Shown: positions 11,312 through 23,173 of the stretch, piece by piece
How positions within the stretch are numbered: position 1 is the stretch's first letter
Layout of the letters: every line of letters begins with the position of its first letter
Origin: Choanephora cucurbitarum
Lineage: Eukaryota; Mucoromycota; Mucoromycetes; Mucorales; Choanephoraceae
DNA length: 64,000 bases
Assembly (NCBI GenBank): GCA_025331435.1
Contig: JAIWNI010000027.1
Location: forward strand, 248,001 to 312,000
Direction: 5' to 3'
Program-made: the position numbers and the translations under genes
The notes under the pieces: model-generated
The model's database searches: none
What the model was told of the DNA's origin: nothing
What the model saw: only the letters and a program-made list of their open reading frames with translations

Positions 11312-14300
11312 AGTGGTTTTCCTTTTTTTTCTCTGTTTTATACAATAAAGATATCTGTCTAACCTTCCTTATTTTACCATTTTAAAAAGGAGAGAGAGGG
11401 GGATTTAAGCTATTGTACAACACCTTACTTTGAGCTTAATTTTTTTGGGGGAGACGTTTTGAAGGCAATATCAGCTTATTTTATGAGGGAAAGATGGGAG
11501 AATAATTTTGATCCAAAGGTAGATCTATCTATGATCATATACCTAATGTCTTCTTTACTCAGTGGAGAGTAATTGACAACATATATACTCTTCTTTAAAA
11601 AAAAAATTGCTGATGAAACAACCTATGAGTAACAACAACAACACACGCTCTTTGAAACGCTTTTTGTGTCACAAACATGTATGCAACACATGAAACATAA
11701 AATAAGAAAAAAGCCACAAATAACAAGCTGATAAACAAACACGGGCAAAATGAGTCTAACAAACCAACATGTTGATAACGCCACTTTTCGATCTATAGAA
11801 GTCATTTCCCTTTTATGCTCAAGGGCTTCGTTGATTCTTGTTCATACTTCTCCTTTTTTTTTCTATGGCTTCGAGAAAAAGATGTTTGAGTGATCTCCTC
11901 TTCTAAACTTCAATTGTTCCTCCTTTCATCCAAACAATAACACACGCTTATTTTGAAAGAAAACAAGCTCTTCTTATCTGATTAGCATTGACTGTATATC
12001 AAAGCTGTCTCGGATAAACCGAGTAGGGCATTTCTTTAAGAAAAAAAAAAGGTTAGAATAAGTAGTTTTCCTCTCTCTCTCTCTCTTTCTCATTGTACTA
12101 AAACAATACAGAGAAACCCTGATTTCTATGCATTAGAAGCAATCATCTTCAAGGTACTTTCTCCCTCCCCCCCTTTATAACTCAAATAAGGAACTCTTAA
12201 GGAAAAAAAAAAGTTGTCAATGGTGTTTATGCATTGCTTACTATTGGCGCTTCCTTTATTTGTCCCACTCAGCTTCTTTATTCCCCCTCCTCTCTCTTTT
12301 CTTTTTTCTCCAATGTAGCTTTCTTGAATTACCAATTCATCTGGCCATGCTTGTTGTTTTCCTAACACACACTCTTTTTCAAAACAAATCCTCTCTAAGC
12401 AATAATATCTCTCTTCCCTTTTAAAAGTCTGATAGTATTGTTTGTTCGGAAAATGTTTTTTCCTTACTCCTTTTGCACAACACAGTTATTTTTAGGGATG
12501 AGCACCAACTCAAGATTGTTTTAGAGTAAATGTTGGTTACTTGTATTGCACATGCGTATGTTAGGCAAGAATTCATCTTGAGCTACTAAGAGAGAAGAGA
12601 GAAATTGGCATCAGAGCAATCATAGCATGGATGTAAGATTGATAGTTTTTTTTTTGTACTGGTTCAAAATATCAAAGAAATCACTCAATCATAGACTATA
12701 GAGACTTAGTAAGGTAAGCTCATATTTTAAGCCAAACTTTTTGATCGTATGTGTTTATTGGAATATGGTTTTGGAATAGTCAGAAAAAAAATACCTTCTA
12801 CTGCCTCTAAACTTGTGAGCCCATTTGCCCCAAAAAATTCCTAAATTTGAACCTGCTATACTTAGAGATGGCGCTGAATTCCGAGGCTCAAGTGCTTTAT
12901 GTTGTCGATAAGCATATTTGACCAAGTTTTCGAAAAACCATCTTCGCTTTAATTCTCTAAGATTCGATGTAATGCTGTCAACATTATTTACGAGTTCGAC
13001 GATGATGAAGCTCAAACTATCTTTTTACTTTTTTCAAGAAAAGTGATTTTTAGGAAGGTCTATCTCTGTTTGTCTTTTGGACTTAAGGATAATGTTTGTT
13101 GCTCATTTTTAAGATTTTGGTAACTTTGGCTTTTAGTCATGGTCATTAAAGTAAGTCAGTGAGCCTATTTTTCTTTCTTTTTTTTTTACTGTGTTGATAT
13201 TGCTATCAGCACTTTTAGCTCTTTAAGTCAAGTTCATCGCTTGTCATCATTTGAATCTAATATAATCGCCTCATTATAATCTAGTCGGTCCTATGCGCCT
13301 CTTTGTCGTGTCATCATTAATAGCCTGTAATTCATTCTTTGTTATCACAAGGAAAGACGAACCCAAAAAAAGACTATGGTTCGATTAATCATTCACTGTT
13401 GATGATGATATAATGTTGTATTACACTAGAGAATCCCCCCTTAAACTCTTTCTCTAATTTGTGATACGTGTGATATAAAGTTATCTTTGCAACCTTTAAG
13501 GTAGTCAATCTTTCCCTTCTTCTTTTTGTAGTGCCAAGTTGTTTCAAATTTACAGCTTTTTTTTTTAAATCGAGATGAATTCAATACCATTGGCTAAATT
13601 GATATGTTGTATTTTTTTGTTAAACTATAGTCTAGAAATCACCAAGAAAGAGTGAATTGTTTTTAAGGTTATTGTATGACTTGGATAGGGTAACGTTTTC
13701 CAAAAATTGCTGAAAAATGGTGTTGCAAATAGTGAATTGTCTTTCATTTTCTTGCTCAAAGATAAATAGAGCCATTTAATTGCCTCACATGTGAGTTTTA
13801 TATACACACACCATCTTTCAGCCAAAAAAAAAAAGTTCGTGTAGTCAAGAAAAAAAAAACAACTTCTTTAGCAATTGTTGTCATTTCAAACTATTGCCTT
13901 TTTGTGTCTTGGTACTTGTAATTATACTTTAGAAAGGTCTGCATCTCTTTTTTACAAGAGGATAATGTAACATCTATTTACCTAAAAAAAAACTAGACTC
14001 AAACAACTCAAGAGTAATATGCTTGAGCTTAAACTAAGCCTCTAGAACAATCCATTACTGTATGCATTAGGTATAAAAAGGACCCTGATTCTTAAGTTTG
14101 TTTGTTTTTATAGAGGTAGATCATGTCCTGTCTGAACCAGTTATCTGACAGATCGTCAAATGGGGCATGTTAGAGGCTCAGTAATTAAAAGAAGAATTTA
14201 TGCGTTTAATCACTTGCCTCTTTTGTCAAACTGAGTTTGGTGGTTCATATACAGGATACTTTGATTCACTATTCTAAAGAGCCAGAGTTATGCTAAACAT

Positions 14301-16143
14301 AAGGTACAGTTCATTGTGTTGAATAGATTGAATAACATGTATGAGATGCAACCGCAATAGGCCTCTCGTTTCATTCCGAAGTGTTTATCATCATAGTCTC
14401 TTTCCCTATTCTCCCTTTTTTTCTTCTTTTGTCAACTGAGTCAATTATGTAAATAAGATAAGAGATGACTTGATCATCCCCCCCTCCCTCTATCTCTCAG
14501 GGTTCCAAATAACAATTGAAAGTTCCAGCTATTCCTAACAAATTACTGAAATGAATGCCTAATGCCGCATGATGATGAGAACCATCAGATGACTGTGCGG
14601 CTTTCATATAATGATTTGCTTTTTAATTTTGTACAGGCAATAAGTCATATAACGTAGCCAATGATAGTTCTGATGTTTGCAGAATTGGCTGCTGTAAAAG
14701 AAAATCGCAAAGGTTTACAGCAGCAACCAACAGGGTATTTAAAAAATAAATGTCATCTTTTTTAGTCATGTCTCGGTTTCTTTTCTGATCTTTTAATGAG
14801 TTTCCCATTATAAGATGTACATTTCTATTTACATGTCTTAATTAAGGTGATAATGCAAAGATGTTTGCTTTCAAATAAAGTAATCAATAAATGAAAATCA
14901 GTTAATTCATGTCTTGATATCATCTCTTTAGGGGGAAAGTTAAACACCACCCTCTCCACTTTCTTTTTGGAGCCACCTCTCCTCCTTTTCCAAGTTGATT
15001 TCCAATGAAACTATTGCAAATCACCTGCTTTTCATGCATTTCTTTGCTATTCATCTTCTAATTTGCCTTTTCTCTTATTAATAAAAAATGGCATTCAAAC
15101 ATCTATAGAAGCAGATTTATAGCAGAGTTTCAGGATTGCTTCCTAAACTTTTTAGCATGTTACATGTTGTAGCATCAGAACATAAACAATGAGCGTAAAA
15201 GAATGAGATTTGTGATGCTGGTAGAATATCTATTGCTTTTAATGAAATGGCAGTAAACATTTCCCCAAAAAGAAAACGCCATATGCTTAGGCTCGGATTT
15301 CTTACTCTTTTAAAATTGAGTAAGAGCTCTTTTCCATCTTGACATAAAGCTAAGCGTTTTTCAACGCAACACAGGCAGATCTGTGTGTCTCTCTTGCTGA
15401 GAATTCTTGCTTAATTGCTAGGACTAAAAAACTTTTTATGTTTGCTAAGAGGAGATATCATATGCAATTATTTTTATCTTTACTAGCTGATGCTCTCTTT
15501 TTTTTTTGTAGAGCCAGAAAGCCTTTTTTCTTTTTCTTCAACAGTCTATCCAACAATTTTCTCAATGCATTTTTGACAGTCTTAAAAGAAGCGATTTCAA
15601 GTCCACTGAACATCTTGGATCATTACATTCTATAGAATGTCTTTAACTTTACACACGGTCTATGTGTTCAAAGGGTAACTATTTGCTCAGAATGAAGCAA
15701 TTCAGTGCTCTTAAGGGATGTTGTCGGATGACATGGTTACAAAGGTATGCAAACTAGAGAAAGGCTACGATACACAAAGGCCAAATATCCGGCACACAGA
15801 ATGTAAGATAGCATGTGAAATAAAAAGCTGGTAGCACAAAGTGAGTTATAAGAATTCAATTACATATAGAGTCTATTTTCATTTTAGACTACAAAGCACA
15901 GACAAACGATCGTCTCTGTCATCCAAAGAAAGACAAACTAAATAAAACATACACTTTAGCTTGCCTCCAAAGGAGAAACAGAGAAAAAAGAAAGAGAAAG
16001 AGAGAAGAAAAGGATGAATACAACATTAGCTACATGGAAAAGGTGAAAAAAAAACCTGTCGTAGATGATCATATCAATATAAATGGGTCGATTTTTTTCC
16101 TCTTTCTCCTTCTTTCCCTCATCTCTTTTTTATTTATTTAATC
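11312..16143. other. Gene-poor region of about 4.8 kb
   Basis: No protein gene or tRNA recognised. Sequence is AT-rich with poly-T runs, a (CT)n tract near 12070-12087 and scattered short frames without family resemblance. It lies entirely upstream of the zinc-finger regulator and may hold its long regulatory region or an unannotated non-coding RNA; both are inference. A small hairpin (GCCGCA 14564-14569 with TGCGGC 14596-14601) is the only clear local structure I saw. Confidence 0.45.
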
Positions 16144-17248
16144 ATGTATGCTCAAACAACTGATAGATTGATTGAATTACCAGTGTATCCCTTGATCGAG
16201 TCTACTATGTCTCCTTGTACTTTCACTTCGCATACGATTGACAGTCCATGTAAAGACTTTGCTAGATGAATAAACTCACTTACTCATAAACTATTCTAGT
16301 ACCTTATCCTTCCTTAGAAAACTGGACAGTGCCTCGTTTCGATCTAATTCATCATTATCCTTGTTCCGATACTTCATCTTCTTCAGGCACACCCGATATG
16401 TATTTGTATGAACCCCAACTCTTATGCCTTCTCGATAATCTCTCCTATCCTTCCACAACACTTATGACAGAACGATCAGATTCTAACTTTTCTATGTTTT
16501 ACGACACAAACCAACTTGTTCCTTCACTCTCTGTAAGTGTTGCTATTATTTCATTTTGAGCGTAACTGACGCTGAGGAATGCCACATAGTGTCAAGACCA
16601 TGATTCTTCATTTGAACTTTCACCCAATACTATTATATCAACTTCACCAAAAAGTGATAATTCATCATTTGAATCACAAGTGAATCCCTATTTTGTTCTA
16701 TATCAAGACACAAACAGTACTGTAAGCAATAGCTCAGAAGACACACATCCGATGCACTCCTGTCAATGGTCTGATTGTACAGAAAAGGCTGTTTCACTTG
16801 ATCAACTGATGACGCATATATGTGATCAACATATAGGTAGTGGCAAGGTAATAAGTTGAAAAAGACCAATCCTTTCTTCATGATACTCATATACATCATA
16901 AAGGCAGCTTATCTTTGTGAATGGAAAGACTGTGGACGAAATAAAAAGCCTTTTATGAAACGACACAAGATGCATAACCATATGCGAACTCATACAGGTG
17001 AAAAACCGTTTGTATGTACGATAGATGATTGCAAAAAGACATTTTCAAGACCGGATTCATTATCCACTCATGTCAAAACACATTCGGATGTGCGTCCCTA
17101 TTTCTGTACTTATCCTGCATGCGACAAGGCTTATTTTCATTCCCGGTCCTTAAGGAAACATATCAAGTCTATCCATTTGAAGAAATCTACTTTGGTTCGT
17201 CGGATTACCTCTCCGCCAACTAAGGTTGCACAGCAGCAAAAGACCTAG
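16144..17248 (+). CDS. C2H2 zinc-finger transcription factor (GLI/Zic-like finger arrangement)
   Basis: Exons 16144-16249, 16300-16532, 16590-16847 and 16904-17248 give 313 residues. The N-terminal 165 residues are Ser/Thr/Pro-rich and probably disordered, as in activation regions. Four fingers follow: an atypical first finger from Cys171 (CQWSDC) ending in H-x4-H; a second from Cys204 with the linked KPFMKRHKMHNHMRTHTGEKPF; a third from Cys237 (CTIDDCKKTFSRPDSLSTH); and a fourth near 267 (CTYPACDKAYFHSRSLRKH). A degenerate CxWxxC finger joined to a CxWxxC finger is the GLI/Zic/PacC-type arrangement, so it is a sequence-specific nuclear DNA-binding protein. Its target genes cannot be inferred. 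The short exon 1 makes the start less certain than the fingers. Confidence 0.8.
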
Positions 17249-17459
17249 AGTCTTCCTTTTATGTGTAGTAGGACCTTAAACCACAGAAAAAATCATGTTG
17301 TACACAACGAACCAACACTATGTCACTAGATCTCTTTGTCCAGCATTATGCGTATTTCCTCGGCATCAGGCTTTTATTAGTAAAAATAAAATACACTAAT
17401 TCCGGAAATTATCCGCTTAAAGAACTCGTTCACTTTTTGAATTCTTAAATGTATGTTAA

Positions 17460-18640
17460 TGATGTATTGCGTGTTGTTTAAAGATGACAGAGGAAGCGCC
17501 TACGACGAGCAAGTGCACATCTTTGAGATGAAGGTCGATGAAGATGAAAATCCACTGAAAGATGTTACCAACTTTGGCAAGTGTTTGGGCATAAAAATTA
17601 CCTGAAAAAGTTCACAAAAGCCCAATCTTCAACAAGCACTGAACAAAATTTGCCCTGAAAGTAAAGGCAAAAACAAGAGGGCTCGTAGATCCTATAAGTC
17701 TGATGTTAAAAACCGGTTCTTTTTTTCTTTTCTCAGAAAAGAGAAGCATGAGTGTTTGTGCTGCGGCTAAAGAACTTGAGGTTCCTCAAAGCACAGTACA
17801 AAGTTGGGAGAAGGTATAAAAAAGCAGAAGATGAAGAGATAGAGGCCATGGCGTCTGGAAGTGGTAGACCTCCTGTATTGATTGAAAATTATGCTCGTTT
17901 CATTGTTGATTTTCTTGACGAAAATACTTCCTTGGTTCTAGATGACAAGATGGAAGGTCTAACAAGCCAATTTGACGACCTTCAAATCAAAAAGTCATCT
18001 CCTCATGATTTCGTTACTGAAAAATGTAACACCACTCTCAAAAAGGCTCATGTGGTTGAGAGAAACGGCCCAGAAAAATTGAAGAGCAATACAATCGGGT
18101 GAAGAATCAGTTGCAAACTAACATGAGTTTCATATGAAGCATTCTATGGTCTGACCCCAAAAAAAGGTATTTGTTGTGCCTAGACAAGGGCAAAAACAAC
18201 TACAATTCTTAGAGCTATAAACTATTATGGCGTAGCGAATGTCAGAGTTAGACGTACAAAAGTTCAGGCTGCGCACTTCAATTTTGTTGCCAGTTGCATG
18301 AATTTTATGAATTGTCACCAAGAGTTTAAGGGTCATTACATTGTGATGGATGATGCTCCTATCATCAAACATAAAAAATTTCAAAAGTGCATTGAGAATC
18401 GCGGCATATCATTGTGTGTACCTTCCTCCTTACTCTTCAGAACTCCATCCTGTTGAGCAATATTGGTCAACGGTCAAGAGCAAGCTTGAGAGAAAAAAGT
18501 TGTTGGAGGAAGAGACAATGACTGTAAGAATTTAAAATGCTTTCAATAAGGGCTTGATTAGTGATTTTGGAGGATTCTGTCACTACTCTTCAAGATTTGA
18601 AGGCTGCTTGAGCAGAAGGCATATTCAATATCTTCGTTCA
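17460..18640 (+). pseudogene. Tc1/mariner-type transposase remnant
   Basis: Decayed DNA-transposon gene, spread over at least three reading frames with stops and shifts near 17816, 18105 and 18415. Recognisable in order: a helix-turn-helix piece (VCAAAKELEVPQSTVQSWEK, near 17750-17813); a second HTH block with SGRPPVLIENYARFIVDFLD; a catalytic-core stretch ending GHYIVMDDAPI near 18330-18365, where the second catalytic Asp lies; and LPPYSSELHPVEQYW near 18420-18465, which supplies the third acidic position of the DDE_3 core. I could not define terminal inverted repeats or a TA duplication. It is non-functional as it stands. Confidence 0.75.
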
Positions 18641-18738
18641 CTTTGCTCACTATCAATAAACTTTATGTCACCTGAGCTTAAACTTAATTTTGGGTTGTAG
18701 AGAGTCAAATCCTTTTTTTTCTGTTAACACATGCAACC

Positions 18739-20599
18739 ATGGCTGACATTACCGAAGAGGCTGCCTGGGAAAGTGTCAAAGATAGTCTCTACTTCTCAGG
18801 TAAGAAAAGAAACAGAAGAATTATCAAGTGTTTACGCTGACATGAGCTGTGTAGCTTATTGGGTGAACCAGATCGTTGACGATTGGAATGTCATTGACTA
18901 TTTCATAAAGCTGATGGAAAAAGAACCCACAATGGACAAAAGAATGGCAACGGCAAAGATCATGAACGATCTGGAACTCATTCAGGCAGCTCTAATTCAC
19001 ATGCCTAAGATAAAGAACAAGACCACTACAATGATAAACCTCATAAGAAAGAAAAGTCAGACTGTTTCAACATTTTGGGAAAAGCATTCTTCAGAGCTTG
19101 AGATGGTCTCGCTCGATCATAAACTGTATGTCAGAAAGACTCAAGCCCTTCTTGAGGAAGAGGCAGTCAACAGATCTACCATCAAAAGGAAGCAGAACAA
19201 TTCGTCGCCTGTACCTAAATCTTCAAAGAAAAGAGGTGTTGATATACAGATTCATCAGATAGAGCATGATAGCATCACTGTGCCTGGCTCGGATATTTCA
19301 TTGGCAACCATAATAAAAAGAAAGGCTGTCAAAGTTCATGAGAAATTTGTTTTGAGTCCTGATGATCTCACACCAAGACAAAGGAAGATCATGTCTGCTG
19401 GTCTTTCCTCTATCCTTGATCTGACCGACCAGTCCTTTGGCTCACAAAGGTCAATATTTACTGCCGAACAATGGGATTACGTCAACGCTTATTTTGAAGA
19501 AAGACTGACCATTAAGCAACATGCACTTGATGATGACATTTCTAATGCAGTCAAGATTGTGCAAAACACGTTGAAACTCTCAAACGACTATGAATGCGCC
19601 ATTGAATACGTAGACAAGTTGAAACAAAAATATAGCAAATCAGACAAACTGAAGGCGACAACTTATAAGATCATAAAGCACATCCTCAAAACCATGGACA
19701 ATTACGGTCATCTATTGCATGAGAAGAAAGTTGTTCGGGAGAATGAATATATGCGCTTAATGTGGTCGTATCTACTTGAGCTGCTCTTCCCACCCAAGGG
19801 CATAGTTCGTGTTGTTACCGGTGAAAGTGAAAATGCATACTCTACCGAAAGCAAAAAGGAGCAATACCCTCTGGCCAAGTCAGTACACGGATTCAAGATT
19901 GATGTAAGACTTGTGGTAGAAGTAGGAGACGAAGAAGAAATTGATCTTGCTGTTGGCGAATGCGCTAAAAGGATCGATGACAACAAGGCAATTAAAGACA
20001 ACGCAAAATTACTTCGAGAGTGTAAAGACTCCATAGATAGATTGATCAATACCTTGAAGGATACGAATGACGATGTCATGTCTTATATGATTCAGATAAC
20101 TGGCTCCTCCTGCGCTCTCTCTACTATGCATCTTGCTGCAAATGGCTTATATGTTGCAAAGCACAGATTCACATTCAATATACCACACCGATTTGATGAC
20201 CTCTCAAGTCTACCCGAAACCTTAGCTCAACTACTGACAATGAAAAAAGAAGTACAGTCTGTTGCAGACAAAATAATCAAGGAAAGAACAAAGACACACA
20301 CCGCAGAAGTCTCATTCAACCGACAAAAAGCTCCTATAATCAACGATAGACTTAGCTGGCTTCGCAGTACTTGGTACAGTCCTCCAGGAGATCAAGTATC
20401 AACAGTGCCAATTCGATGCTTCGGCTCTCCTCCAGCTCCCATATTTGTTAAAGAAGCAAGCACCTCAACAGAGCAACCAAAACAGCAGCAGAATGGACAA
20501 AGCACTGCAGACAAATATGGATGGGTCAAACTTGACAGCGGCGAACACTACAACATCTATACCAAGGAAACATTAAGCAAGCATCCTCTAGACTTTTGA
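18739..20599 (+). CDS. Uncharacterised 601-residue protein
   Basis: I do not recognise a named family. The longest open frame begins at 18731, but a better model starts at 18739 (AACCATGG context). Exon 1 is 18739-18799, a 55-base intron with GTAAGA donor, CTGAC branch-like site and TAG acceptor follows (18800-18854), and exon 2 is 18855-20599. This gives the N-terminus MADITEEAAWESVKDSLYFS and keeps frame. The protein is soluble and Lys/Glu-rich, with a basic stretch near residues 150-165. A block around 345-430 runs ESENAYS, then FKIDVRLVVEVGD, DLAVGECAK and KLLRECKDSIDRLI. Its D...E-x-x-K layout loosely recalls PD-(D/E)XK nuclease-fold proteins, though Lys is one residue off the usual spacing. 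It sits next to a dead transposon, so it may be a lineage-specific or element-associated gene. Confidence 0.55.
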
Positions 20600-21148
20600 T
20601 TTATCTATACAGTAACTCAATGACATGTTATCAGGTGAGATGTTTTTTCTTCTTTATTCAAAGACCATTGAAGACCTTAATTTCAATGAAACCAAAAAGG
20701 AACCGCATATTGCATCATTCAAGTAGCAACGTCTTATCCCGATTTTATTTATACGTACAACTAAGCTGAAACTACTTATCCAAAACAAAAAAAGGCATGA
20801 CAAAAGAATTGCAAGTCTTTTGTGATCATGGTTATGTGAGTGTATGTATGCACATCATCTTTTCTCTTTGCAATTTGAAGCACTTCTAGCTCTAACAGTT
20901 CTTTTCTTTTTATTGCTATTATCTAAACCTGTACACAAACAATTATTCAATCGAACATAAGTTGTCAACTTGTTGAATGCTTTTTGCTAGAAATACATAG
21001 CTGTGCTTCTAAGGGGGAAAAGTGTATAGCAAGTAGAAAAGTAGTGTTGGTTGTTGATAAATAAACTCATCCAAGCATAAAGACAAGACATGAATGGCAT
21101 TCCAAAGATGGCCTATGAAGCAGAAACACTCATCAGACAAATGCAGCA

Positions 21149-21293
21149 AACATCAACCAAGCCTGCCTCTCCTTTCTAGAGCAAGATATGAGAGCCCACG
21201 CTCCAGAGCAACCAATCCCCCTCGTTCATGGCTACTCTCCACTATCCACAAGTAGAAAGGTCTTTTTCGGCAGCATAGCTGGCGCTGGTCAAG
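21149..21293. repeat. 145-base direct repeat, copy 1
   Basis: Identical base for base to 21432-21576 (offset 283) in my reading. One frame is open throughout and reads like coding sequence (for example QACLSFLEQDMRAHAPEQP), so it may be a piece of a captured or decayed gene. Confidence 0.85.
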
Positions 21294-21431
21294 GCTTGGC
21301 ATGATGAAGTGCTATTGTATACAGTAAAGAGTGGACTTGTGTTATCAGATATTTTTAATTAGTTGGTATGTGTTAACTAAGAAAGTTTTGTATTTACATT
21401 ACCTTTTGCAGATGAAAGAAAAAACGCGGTC

Positions 21432-21576
21432 AACATCAACCAAGCCTGCCTCTCCTTTCTAGAGCAAGATATGAGAGCCCACGCTCCAGAGCAACCAATC
21501 CCCCTCGTTCATGGCTACTCTCCACTATCCACAAGTAGAAAGGTCTTTTTCGGCAGCATAGCTGGCGCTGGTCAAG
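21432..21576. repeat. 145-base direct repeat, copy 2
   Basis: Second perfect copy of 21149-21293, separated by 138 bases of unrelated AT-rich sequence. Flanks of the two copies differ immediately outside the repeat on both sides. Confidence 0.85.
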
Positions 21577-22151
21577 ACTGGTGATGTTAAGTGTACAGAA
21601 AAAAGAAAGGAAAAAAATTATAACCAATTTTGTGTCCCAAACCCTGCTTTAATTTTTTCAGTGTTTAAAAGAAGTCTGATTGGCTAATTGCAGCCAATCG
21701 ATCGTATTATTACCGGAGTCTCTTCATAGGCTTGTCAGGTCTGCCTCAAAATCTAGAGGACAGGTTTAGGTACATGAATTATCAATAAGCTTGTTACTTT
21801 CGTCTCTTGATTCTGAATACGAACATGCAGAAATGACTAAAGCATTATAGTTGCGAAATCATGCGTATATATCAGATTTGGCAAACTTTGGGCCTGTTGG
21901 TTTCACTGCTCTGTATACGTAAAGGCATATGCTCATTTGATATCAGCTGTATATTCACTCATTCAATTCGGGTTTGAGATCGGAACATCCTGTATTAAGC
22001 AAACGTCGCAAGAAACAGATCCGATTCATTTGCATAAATAATAGTCTTGAGTCGATGTTGAGTGTGAGTGTGAGCAAGAGGTGTCAGCTCTTCTCAAAAG
22101 CATTTGCTTGATCTCCGTTAACAACCTTTAGTCGGTGCAACACTGATAAAA

Positions 22152-22269
22152 AATTTGGCCAAGTAGACGATATTAGCATTCCCATTTCGCATTTTTGGAA
22201 GTCAAAATAGAGCTACAAAGACTAAAATAGCGCGAAATGGGAACGCTAATATCGTTTGCTTGGCCAATT
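22152..22269. mobile_element. MITE-like element or long imperfect hairpin
   Basis: Arms of about 38 bases, 22152-22190 and 22232-22269, are near-perfect inverted repeats (GGCCAAG, then ACGATATTAGC, then TTCCCATTTCGC on the left) around a 41-base centre. Size and structure fit a miniature inverted-repeat element. No convincing target-site duplication was seen. A related half-arm (ATTAGCGTTTCCATTTT) occurs near 28725. Confidence 0.55.
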
Positions 22270-22662
22270 CTCTATTGTTGAAAAGGCTCAAGCAGGTAAT
22301 ATGGTTCTGTGAATAAGACAGGATTAAGTAGCATTTGACCTTTCCTTTGCCGCAACTTGATGCTTGTCAGTTCTTCGCTGTTTGATCTTTTCCTTTTGAT
22401 GTGCATGTCTCGGTTAAAATAACAGTAGTCAGAAACAGATCTGGTGGCTGCAGTATTGTTCAGAGTGAATTTTCCTTTACTCATTACTTTTACATTACTA
22501 AAGGATGTTAGCATAATTTGCAAGGGGAGAAAGAAACTAATTAATGCGACAAATGAAACAGAACACACACATATACCTCTGTGGAAAAGAAAAGGGATAT
22601 TTATGAATAGGATATGTACAGAGAAAGTATTTACAAACAAAATAAGAAAAAGAATACACAAT

Positions 22663-22952
22663 CTATGATAAATATTTTGTTGGAGAAGTTTTGCTGGCTT
22701 TGGCTGCTGAAGCCTTTGTTCTACAAATACCATAAAATTCTTTTATAGCATTGTAGCTGTCCAGCTTCCACTCTTCTTGAAGAGTCAAACCATGCTTGGT
22801 ACTGCAGTGCTCTTCATATGACACTGCAACATCAATCATAATTTGGACCTGGAACCCAAAGCAGAAAAATTCCTCATAGGTGGAGGGGAGAGAGAAAACC
22901 AACCTGAATCATGACCACAATACCTCTAAGACGACAGTCCACTCGCCCCAAA
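22663..22952 (-). CDS. Unrecognised gene, probable 3' exons (left-arm copy)
   Basis: Two likely exons on the minus strand: 22952-22904 and 22848-22663, separated by a 55-base GT...AG intron (22903-22849). Joined product includes GRVDCRLRGIVVMIQ followed by VQIMIDVAVSYEEHC and ends KTSPTKYLS. No family recognised and no start defined. The copy in the right arm (43135-43457) has a one-base length change near the 3' end that removes this stop and adds a hydrophobic tail. Confidence 0.35.
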
Positions 22953-23173
22953 CTATCATAGCATCATCTTTGATTTAGTATGTATAGTCATAGGCAAGTA
23001 ACAACAATAGCGATAGAAATAAAAGAAAGGAATATTACTATGGCTATATCAATCTGTAAGACTACTTTTACTGCTACTGCATACCACTTCAATCTCAAAT
23101 TGCTTTGCACACTCTACGAACAAGGTGTACCAGAAGTGAAAATGATTGGGGTTATTTTGGCTGATATGACTTT

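Larger units (their letters stand above)
20600..22612. other. Accessory non-coding stretch with duplicated segments
   Basis: No intact gene. It holds the two 145-base direct repeats and the MITE-like inverted repeat listed separately; the remainder is AT-rich and unassigned. It ends at the outer boundary of the left arm of the large inverted duplication. Confidence 0.5.

Noticed and set aside
12755..13015. 86-codon minus-strand frame with a basic, aromatic composition
   Set aside because: No family resemblance, no splice partners and no gene-like leader; may be a decayed fragment but cannot be supported.
14564..14601. Hairpin with TGATGA inside, considered as a C/D-box snoRNA
   Set aside because: Too short and without a proper D box next to the closing stem; the boxes are not in the right places.
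18731..18854. Start of the uncharacterised gene at 18731 in the longest frame
   Set aside because: The first 41 residues of that frame cover a canonical 55-base intron; the ATG at 18739 with splicing gives the better model.
22272..22733. 153-codon minus-strand frame across the outer edge of the left arm
   Set aside because: It runs over the duplication boundary and through T-rich sequence; the gene-like part is better explained by the shorter spliced model at 22663-22952.
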